Of a stretch of 38,039 bases of DNA, positions 33,401-38,039 are shown piece by piece. The notes beneath the pieces were generated by a model. That model was given only the letters and a program-made list of their open reading frames with translations, ran no database searches and had not been told where the DNA came from. A program made the translations under genes and the position numbers. Each line of letters opens with the position of its first letter. Within the stretch, counting starts at the first letter, position 1. Source of the DNA: Paenibacillus phyllosphaerae (lineage in GTDB: Bacteria; Bacillota; Bacilli; Paenibacillales; Paenibacillaceae); contig NZ_JACHXK010000035.1 in NCBI RefSeq assembly GCF_014192105.1, positions 2,501 to 40,539 of the forward strand, written 5' to 3'.

Positions 33401-34312
33401 ATGTCCAATCCGGAGACGCTGCCAATTGAATCCCGCTACTTAGCGGTTAACGGCCATCGGCTGCATTACATCGATCAAGGAAACGGTAATCCCGTCGTGT
33501 TCCTGCACGGCAATCCGACTTGGTCGTACACCTTCCGCAACATCATTCCCTACGTCGAGCGTTCGCATCGCTGCATCGCCGTCGACCTGATCGGGATGGG
33601 CCGTTCCGACAAGCCGGACATCGGCTACACGTTCCTGGAGCATGTCGACTACGTGACCCGCTTCATCGAGCAATTGGAGCTGACGGACATCGTGCTCGTC
33701 GGACATGACTGGGGAGCGGCCATCGGCTTGCACTATGCGATGAACCATCCGGACAAAATCAAAGCCGTCGCGATGCTCGAACCGCAAGCGTTGTATCCGA
33801 ATGCCGCGTGGTCCGATTTCTCTCCGCCAGAGGCGGTGCCCCTGTTCCAGCAGCTGCGTGACCCTTTAGAGGGCTGGCCGTTCATGCGGGACAACAGCGT
33901 GTTCGTCGAAGGGATGACGAGCACGATCATCAACCGGCCGATCTCTCCGGAGGAGCATGAGAATTATCGGGAGCCGGTCCGCAATCCGGAAGACCGGAAA
34001 CCCATGTGGGTATTCCCGAATCAGATCCCGATCGAAGGCCGTCCGACCGAGGTGGTGGATGCAGTGAACGCGCGTAATGCGTGGTTTACGTCAACGCCTA
34101 TTCCAAAGCTGTTGTTCTACGCGACACCGGGCTGTACGGTGCGAGAGCCGCAGCTCGACTGGTGCCGGGAGCAGCTCAGCAACCTGACTCTCTGCGATAT
34201 CGGCCGAGGATTCCACCATCTGGCGGAAGAAAATCCGCATGCCGTTGGGCGGGAACTGCAGCGATGGCTGCAGCAGGTGAACGGGAGCGAGGACTCGAGC
34301 GGAGTCTCTTAG
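33401..34312 (+). CDS. Haloalkane dehalogenase, DhaA-like
   Basis: This is an alpha/beta-hydrolase of 303 residues that cleaves carbon-halogen bonds of haloalkanes to alcohol, halide and proton. The signature residues match the DhaA (HLD-II) family. The halide-stabilising N38 (HGNPTWSY) and the W104 next to nucleophile D103 (VGHDWG) are present. The acid is E127 (MLEPQ) and the general base H272 (GFHHLAEENP). The stretch HRCIAVDLIGMGRSDKPD is almost identical in form to DhaA. I prefer the ATG at 33401 because it gives the normal family length and start; GGAG lies 11 bases upstream. An ATG 17 codons earlier is possible but even worse spaced. No signal peptide is seen. It may form a unit with the AraC gene. 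Confidence 0.92.
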   Translation: MSNPETLPIESRYLAVNGHRLHYIDQGNGNPVVFLHGNPTWSYTFRNIIPYVERSHRCIAVDLIGMGRSDKPDIGYTFLEHVDYVTRFIEQLELTDIVLVGHDWGAAIGLHYAMNHPDKIKAVAMLEPQALYPNAAWSDFSPPEAVPLFQQLRDPLEGWPFMRDNSVFVEGMTSTIINRPISPEEHENYREPVRNPEDRKPMWVFPNQIPIEGRPTEVVDAVNARNAWFTSTPIPKLLFYATPGCTVREPQLDWCREQLSNLTLCDIGRGFHHLAEENPHAVGRELQRWLQQVNGSEDSSGVS

Positions 34313-34345
34313 CACAAACGACTACAAGCCTTTCGCAGCCGACAA

Positions 34346-34380
34346 AAATAAGCCGCAGACCTCAGGTCTACGGCTTATTT
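34346..34380. terminator. Bidirectional terminator between dehalogenase and rsr
   Basis: AAATAAGCCG pairs with CGGCTTATTT, with a further inner pairing AGACC/GGTCT. A-rich and T-rich flanks let it serve both convergent genes. Confidence 0.85.
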
Positions 34381-34541
34381 GTCATCCTATACTCAGCGTT
34401 CAAACTCGATTGTTTCCTGAACATACGCCAGTCGTTCTTCACACGATCGGACTTCGACCATCCGATCGTGTTCGTTTTGTCGGCGCAATACGAGCAGGAA
34501 CAATGAATCTTCCCTAACACCTCATCACTCAGATAGCTCCG

Positions 34542-36041
34542 TTATTCATCCAAACCCATTACGCTCACTTCATCCACCATCGTCCGGTAGCCCTGGATCG
34601 TCTGCGCGATAAAGGATAGCACCGTATCGCTCCAACCATAGATATAGTAGGTGCGCGGGTCCCTGTCGGGAACCATCGCATGCCGGTACGGGGCGATGTC
34701 CACGATGAATGCTTGCACGTCCGGATTCACGGACGACCGATAACGTCTTAGCTCCTTGTAAAAAGCACTGCCGCTGTTCTGCTGCTCATCGGTAATGATG
34801 ATGATGTGGTCGACCTTCCGCTTCTCCTCGATCAGCTTCCGCACGGGCGCGCCGGTATCCGTTCCGCCGCGGGACCGAATCTGCGACGCCTGCGTTAGAA
34901 TGCTGTCGTGGCGCGATGGGTTGGCGTCGATCACCTGGGTGTCGAACAGCCAGAAGAGCGAATTGCCACGGGTCTTTTTGTACAGGGCCAAAGCGAACAC
35001 CGAACCGGTCTCGAGATACTGACCTTCCATGGATCCGGAGTTATCGAGGAAAATCGCCGTCTGTTCGCCGAGATCCGGCAAGTTATCGAATGTCAACTCG
35101 ACCGCTTCCCGCATCGCGTCCTTCAACTGCGGATCGCTCAATTGACGGAATGCCGTGGCGAAACGGAACGGCAAAATCTTCGCTTTGCGCAGCGCTGGCT
35201 CGTCCGTTAGCCGGCTTACGACATACTCGAGGTTGAGCGGATCTTCCAGCACGCCGGCTCGCTGTAGCGCGTTCATATGCCGCAGGAGCGCGAACGTCGG
35301 CATCTGGTAGAGCAATGCTTCCCAGACCGCCTTCGTCGGCTTAATCGCGCCGGTCACCGTCTCATACGGCAGCTTGCCGCGCGCAATGCATGCGATCTGC
35401 TCCTCCTCGGTGGATGCCAGCTTCAACTGCTCGAGCGCCTCGACTTGGGGCAGCAAAGCGAGATTCGCCTCCAGCCCGCGCAGATAGCGGAACAGCGCCT
35501 GCTGCTTCAGATCCTCCGGCTTCGGATGCGCGGTGGCGATCGCATCGCCGAGACTGTATCCGCGGCCGCGGCCGTTATATTTGATCGCCCAATATTCGGA
35601 TACGCCGGATAAGAAGCGATTGACCTGCCGTTTCACGGCGCGGCCGCCCTCGCCCCGCCCGTGACTTTTGAGAATCGTAAGGAAGTCCGCCAGATCCGAT
35701 GGGACGCGCACCACCTGCAGGAAGATCTGCGCGAATAGATCCGACCGGTACATCGATAGAACGACCAATCCGAACAAAGGCTGCAGCCGCATGAATCCGC
35801 TGTTGCGCGCGAACACGATCGCACGTGCCATGAAATTCGGGTTGCTGCCCGCTATCTCATGATGCAGCTTCTCGGCGTCTTGAAGCAGCTCGCTGCTGTC
35901 CGCGTAGTAGGTGTTGCTCATCGTATTCGTTAGCAGCGTCTGCAGATATTGCTCCTCCAGCGAACGCGTGAACGCTGGATAGCCGTCGTAATTATGCGTA
36001 TCTGCCCGGTGGGAACCGAACAGCTTGTTGGCCATACTCAT
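34542..36041 (-). CDS. rsr: Ro60/Rsr ortholog (TROVE and VWA-like domains)
   Basis: This 499-residue protein is a ring-shaped RNA-binding protein of the Ro60 family. In bacteria it binds noncoding Y RNAs and can tether exoribonuclease PNPase or help in rRNA maturation and stress recovery. The TROVE helical-repeat domain covers about residues 15-320. The VWA-like domain (about 325-480) has an intact metal site: D333-x-S335-x-S337 in FLDNSGSM, the Thr of GGTDTG, and ITDEQQ. The ATG at 36039-36041 has AAGGAGG nine bases upstream. The three structured RNAs at 36067-36432 lie directly upstream on the same strand, the position of Y RNA genes in other bacteria, and the nearest ends about 10 bases before the ribosome binding site. 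It is probably co-transcribed with them. Confidence 0.94.
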   Translation of the reverse strand: MSMANKLFGSHRADTHNYDGYPAFTRSLEEQYLQTLLTNTMSNTYYADSSELLQDAEKLHHEIAGSNPNFMARAIVFARNSGFMRLQPLFGLVVLSMYRSDLFAQIFLQVVRVPSDLADFLTILKSHGRGEGGRAVKRQVNRFLSGVSEYWAIKYNGRGRGYSLGDAIATAHPKPEDLKQQALFRYLRGLEANLALLPQVEALEQLKLASTEEEQIACIARGKLPYETVTGAIKPTKAVWEALLYQMPTFALLRHMNALQRAGVLEDPLNLEYVVSRLTDEPALRKAKILPFRFATAFRQLSDPQLKDAMREAVELTFDNLPDLGEQTAIFLDNSGSMEGQYLETGSVFALALYKKTRGNSLFWLFDTQVIDANPSRHDSILTQASQIRSRGGTDTGAPVRKLIEEKRKVDHIIIITDEQQNSGSAFYKELRRYRSSVNPDVQAFIVDIAPYRHAMVPDRDPRTYYIYGWSDTVLSFIAQTIQGYRTMVDEVSVMGLDE

Positions 36042-36066
36042 AGGGGTAATCCTCCTTAAGGGAACT

Positions 36067-36175
36067 CCGGCGAGGAAAAGGCGGGAAAGGTGCGCAGGCG
36101 TCGAACCTGCATCGGGGCCAGATTGAACGTTAACAATAAATGGATGAGAAGGAACCCTTCCCGGCGCCTCACCGG
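36067..36175 (-). ncRNA. Candidate Y RNA C (nearest to rsr)
   Basis: This is an inferred structure of about 109 nt. The outer stem CCGGTGAGG/CCTCGCCGG (36167-36175 with 36067-36075, one G-U pair) is followed by a conserved internal loop. The inner stem GGGAAGGGT/ACCTTTCCC (36154-36162 with 36083-36091) comes next. The T-arm-like hairpin GCAGG-TTCGACG-CCTGC (36094-36110) sits two bases before the 3' side of that inner stem, as in a normal, non-permuted tRNA or tmRNA. No matching D arm is seen. The 5' portion carries the third copy of the 29-nt repeat. The 3' end is about 10 bases before the rsr ribosome binding site. Confidence 0.6.
36142..36170 (-). repeat. 29-nt repeat, copy C
   Basis: This third copy of a repeated 5' segment starts GAGGCGCC and contains GGAAGGGTTCCTTC. 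It differs from copies A and B mainly at the end. It lies at the same place in each candidate RNA, just inside the outer stem. Confidence 0.7.
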
Positions 36176-36185
36176 ATTGTCGTGG

Positions 36186-36292
36186 AAGTTACGAAGCGAA
36201 GAAGATGGGGAGAAGGTTATGGCGCCGTATGACGCCACTGATCTTTTGGAGTCGAAGTAACCCTCTCTGGCGCCTCGCTTCGTCATTAACTT
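36186..36292 (-). ncRNA. Candidate Y RNA B (middle)
   Basis: This is an inferred structure of about 107 nt. The outer stem AAGTT/AACTT plus ACGAAGCGA/TCGCTTCGT (a short bulge between) closes the molecule. The inner stem is GAGAGGGTTA/TAACCTTCTC (one G-U pair) and the apical hairpin is TGGCG/CGCCA. It shares the GAGGCGC and AGGGTTACTTCGA segments with RNA A but lacks a recognisable D arm, acceptor or full T arm. It is 10 bases from RNA C and 9 bases from RNA A, so it may be cut from a longer transcript. Confidence 0.6.
36248..36276 (-). repeat. 29-nt repeat, copy B
   Basis: Starts GAGGCGCCAGAG and continues AGGGTTACTTCGACTC. By eye most positions match copy A. Confidence 0.7.
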
Positions 36293-36301
36293 TGAGCGGA
36301 A

Positions 36302-36432
36302 CACCGAGGAAAGTAGTTGGAAAGGTACATGCTGCTCTACCAACTGAGCTATTCCTCCGGGTGGAGGAAGTTGGACTCGAACCAACGACAAGCCGATTAC
36401 GATTCGAAGTAACCCTTCCGAGCGCCTCGGTG
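36302..36432 (-). ncRNA. Candidate Y RNA A with circularly permuted tRNA mimic (YrlA-like)
   Basis: This is an inferred RNA of about 131 nt. The outer stem CACCGAGG/CCTCGGTG (36425-36432 with 36302-36309, 8 perfect pairs) is followed by the inner stem GGAAGGGT/ACCTTTCC. The interior is a tRNA mimic in permuted order. The canonical T arm GTTGG-TTCGAGT-CCAAC (36370-36386) comes first. The 3' acceptor strand TTCCTCC, a four-base loop ACCC and the 5' acceptor strand GGAGGAA (36352-36369) follow, then the canonical D arm GCTC-AGTTGGTA-GAGC (36334-36349). The anticodon arm is replaced by the outer helices. This is the published layout of bacterial YrlA RNAs, partners of Rsr. It could not be a working tRNA, having no anticodon arm or free 3' CCA. 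Confidence 0.85.
36400..36428 (-). repeat. 29-nt repeat, copy A
   Basis: Starts GAGGCGCTCGGAAGGGTT and continues ACTTCGAATCG. It includes the internal loop and the 5' side of the inner stem of RNA A. Presence in all three RNAs suggests a shared protein-binding element, presumably for Rsr. Confidence 0.7.
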
Positions 36433-36585
36433 ATCTTGCTGCAGGCCGCCGCTGGTTTCGCACCGGCCTGATGGGTCTATCTTCGCTTATTTGCGAGGCG
36501 CCGAACATGGCGAAAGTATTACGAAGGCGCATAAAGTTTTCCATTTTAGCCAAAAGATTTGCGGAGTTGGTGAATGTACAGGGAG
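36433..36585 (-). other. Leader of the Y RNA cluster, with possible promoter and hairpin
   Basis: There is no gene here. On the minus strand a good -10 (TAAAAT, 36543-36548) follows the CPBP gene, with only a weak -35. A GC-rich hairpin CAGGCC/GGCCTG lies at about 36440-36470. A lone GCGAGGCGCC stands at 36494-36503 on the plus strand, that is, an inverted copy of the repeat start. No clear terminator separates the CPBP gene from the RNAs. Confidence 0.4.
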
Positions 36586-37305
36586 TTATTTCATGAACAA
36601 AGCGAAGAAGATGACGACGTCCTGCAGGAAGTGGATCAGGAGCGCCCAGAAGAAGCCTTTGGTCTCGAGCATCGATTTGGCCAAGAACCAGCCGATGAAA
36701 GCCGCCATTAATACGCCTGGAATACCGCCCGGCGTGCCGAAATAATGAACGATACCGAAGGTAGCGGCCGCTAAGCCTTGCGCCACGTATGGAGAGAAGC
36801 CATATCGGGTAACAACCGCGACGAATGAGAATCGGAAAATGATTTCTTCTGCGAACGCATTGGTGAGAGCAAAGGCGAGGATGAAGAGGATTCCCGGGAA
36901 CAGACTGAGCTGTAAGCCGTCTCCATGAATCACTTGGAAGTAGATGACAATTGCGGTGACCGACGTAATGACGATGGCAAAGTTGCGGCCGAGGTGGCGC
37001 CAGGTTTCGGTTGCCTTCGGGTTGATGCCGATCCACGGTTCAGGCCGAATGGTCCCATCCCGCTTCCTTAAGTTCAAATAGGCCAGACCTTCTCGGCCTG
37101 TCAGCCCATACACGATCCCGATCAGAATGACGACCAGCACAAGAACCGCGAGTTGGTAGCTGAGTTCTTGATTGTAGATGTCGCGGTCGAATAGCTGAAG
37201 TGCGAGCGGCTCACTTTTGCGAATCCATAACAGCAGTGGTGCAATCCCGATCACGATAAGAGTGATCAACGCGATGGGCCAAATGGGTTGACGACGATTA
37301 TCCAT
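36586..37305 (-). CDS. CPBP family intramembrane metalloprotease (Abi)
   Basis: This 239-residue protein has about six to seven membrane segments and the CPBP/Abi glutamate motif AEEIIFRF, then FGIVHYFG and the histidine in LIHFLQD. The family includes CAAX prenyl proteases and bacterial relatives with roles in bacteriocin self-immunity. The substrate here is unknown. The ATG at 37303-37305 overlaps the upstream PadR stop by 8 bases, so the two genes are translationally coupled. GGGGAGA lies upstream of the ATG. It may be part of the same transcript as the Y RNAs and rsr downstream. Confidence 0.9.
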   Translation of the reverse strand: MDNRRQPIWPIALITLIVIGIAPLLLWIRKSEPLALQLFDRDIYNQELSYQLAVLVLVVILIGIVYGLTGREGLAYLNLRKRDGTIRPEPWIGINPKATETWRHLGRNFAIVITSVTAIVIYFQVIHGDGLQLSLFPGILFILAFALTNAFAEEIIFRFSFVAVVTRYGFSPYVAQGLAAATFGIVHYFGTPGGIPGVLMAAFIGWFLAKSMLETKGFFWALLIHFLQDVVIFFALFMK

Positions 37306-37855
37306 TCTTCTCTCCCCTGTCCGGTTGGTTTAGCAATTGCAGCGCATGCTCGCACCATTCGATCGTCATCCGAAGATAGCGTTCGCCGTAATCGAGCGTG
37401 AGCAGCCAGAGCTGCGCTTGCTTGCCTTGGTCTTGCGGAATGCTGGCTTTGATGCCGGTTAGCAAGGGACGTAGCTGATGGCATGTTGCTAACTCTTGTT
37501 CAATGTAGGTGAGAAGCTGCGGGATATGACGCTCATCCGCTACAAAAATCTTCATCAGCAGCTCGTTGCGCATCGTGGACTCTTCAGGCGCCTGCATGAG
37601 CCAGGAGTCCAGCTGCTGACAGCCTTGCTCGGTTACGCCGTAGACAATTTTGCGCCTGCCCGTCTCCGATTCCTCGATGACTGTGACCGAACCCTCTTGC
37701 TCCAGCTGCTTGATGCTCTTATGGATATGGCCATAGGATTCGTTCCAAAACAGTCCGATGCTCTCCTTCGAGAACTTCACGAGTTCATAGGCGCTCATCG
37801 GCTGCATGCGCAGTAGGCCGAGGATGGCAAAATGGGTCGTGTTGATTCGCTTCAT
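37298..37855 (-). CDS. PadR family transcriptional regulator
   Basis: This 185-residue protein has an N-terminal winged helix (about 1-85) with the PadR pattern FAILGLLRMQPMSAYEL, then IHKSIKQLEQEGSVTV and VTEQG. A C-terminal helical dimerisation domain (Vir_act_alpha_C type, about 95-175) follows. PadR proteins usually repress their own operon. A perfect inverted repeat lies at the transcription start, consistent with autoregulation of padR-CPBP. The start is ATG at 37853-37855 with AAGGAGG seven bases upstream. Confidence 0.92.
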   Translation of the reverse strand: MKRINTTHFAILGLLRMQPMSAYELVKFSKESIGLFWNESYGHIHKSIKQLEQEGSVTVIEESETGRRKIVYGVTEQGCQQLDSWLMQAPEESTMRNELLMKIFVADERHIPQLLTYIEQELATCHQLRPLLTGIKASIPQDQGKQAQLWLLTLDYGERYLRMTIEWCEHALQLLNQPDRGEKNG

Positions 37856-37880
37856 GCGTACCTCCTTTTCACCGTTAATG

Positions 37881-37893
37881 TATCTTTAAGATA
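37881..37893. promoter_or_regulatory. Palindrome, probable PadR operator
   Basis: TATCTTTAAGATA is a perfect inverted repeat around a central base. It lies between the -10 element and the ribosome binding site of padR, where a repressor would block transcription. Confidence 0.55.
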
Positions 37894-37903
37894 TATAATT
37901 GGA

Positions 37904-37932
37904 ATTATAAACCGTTCGAACACCGCCCACAA
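37904..37932 (-). promoter_or_regulatory. Promoter of the padR-CPBP operon
   Basis: On the minus strand TTGTGG (37927-37932), a 17-base spacer and a perfect TATAAT (37904-37909). It lies about 50 bases upstream of the padR ATG. Confidence 0.7.
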
Positions 37933-37966
37933 GCCCATTTACGAAAAAAAAACTACGACTGACCAA

Positions 37967-38039
37967 TTAACATACAATGCTTAGTTTCGGCTTCTTGAAG
38001 GTACTTTTGTGGATCACGTCGGAAGCGACGCCGTTTTGT
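37967..38039 (-). CDS. Possible C-terminus of a gene cut by the right edge
   Basis: A minus-strand frame open from the right edge ends at TAA (37967-37969) and reads ...NGVASDVIHKSTFKKPKLSIVC. A T-rich run follows. It is too short to identify and may be non-coding. Confidence 0.3.
   Translation of the reverse strand, partial: QNGVASDVIHKSTFKKPKLSIVC

Noticed and set aside
36334..36386. A tRNA gene
   Set aside because: The T arm, acceptor and D arm are all present, but the order is permuted, the acceptor halves are joined by a four-base loop, and no anticodon arm or CCA end exists. The Y RNA reading explains it better.
36056..37036. A 326-codon open frame on the minus strand
   Set aside because: It runs through the three structured RNAs and overlaps the CPBP gene in another frame, has no ribosome binding site and an unnatural composition.
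1..38039. CRISPR array, insertion sequence or prophage
   Set aside because: No regularly spaced identical repeats, transposase, integrase or phage structural gene was seen. The only short repeats are the three 29-nt units in the Y RNAs and the protein-domain repeats in the giant gene.

Overview
The window looks like chromosomal DNA of a Gram-positive, spore-former-type Firmicute, most likely Paenibacillus or a close relative (inference). The grounds are moderately high G+C, AAGGAGG-type ribosome binding sites, several TTG/GTG starts, a Bacillus-type LexA box, a giant S-layer (SLH) surface protein, a membrane-anchored AraC sensor-regulator and a DUF4317 protein. There is no rRNA, canonical tRNA, CRISPR array, transposase or phage module.

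Left part (1-9.8 kb, almost all minus strand). A perfect Bacillus-type LexA box (713-726) precedes a 60-aa unknown protein and a protein cut by the left edge. Next to it is a four-gene operon transcribed right to left: a MazG-like NTP pyrophosphohydrolase, a PLD-nuclease/SF2-helicase fusion, a second and larger PLD/helicase/DUF3427 fusion, and a Nudix (MutT-like) hydrolase. Two related helicase-nucleases are thus bracketed by two nucleotide house-cleaning enzymes. A LexA-like site lies upstream of the operon and an intrinsic terminator sits between the two helicase genes. I read this as a candidate DNA-damage or anti-phage module. A LysM/L,D-transpeptidase and a small basic protein with a possible 9-codon leader follow.

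Middle part (10-31.3 kb). This holds a 1188-aa fusion of nucleotide-transporter-like membrane domain, HEAT repeats and two cyclic-nucleotide-binding domains; a Uma2-family protein; a radical SAM/SPASM protein; a YgjP-type metallopeptidase; the Ser/Thr:Na+ symporter SstT; a DUF4317 protein; and a HupE/UreJ-like membrane protein. It also holds a 2609-aa secreted protein with four lamin-tail domains, a metallophosphoesterase and three SLH domains. That gene is divergent from an AraC-type transmembrane regulator. A carbohydrate-binding-domain lipoprotein closes the section.

Right part (31.5-38 kb). An AT-rich orphan gene is followed by an AraC regulator next to a haloalkane dehalogenase (DhaA-like), and then a Ro60/Rsr (TROVE) ortholog. 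Immediately upstream of rsr, on the same strand, three structured RNAs of about 107-131 nt are packed with 9-10 nt spacers. All share a conserved 5' repeat and a long closing stem, and one carries a circularly permuted tRNA mimic (T arm, then fused acceptor, then D arm). These are strong candidates for bacterial Y RNAs. A PadR regulator and a CPBP membrane protease lie upstream on the same strand and may be co-transcribed with the RNAs.

The two parts most worth following are the Y RNA array with rsr and the double PLD-helicase/NTPase operon. Nothing here has been checked by database search or folding software.
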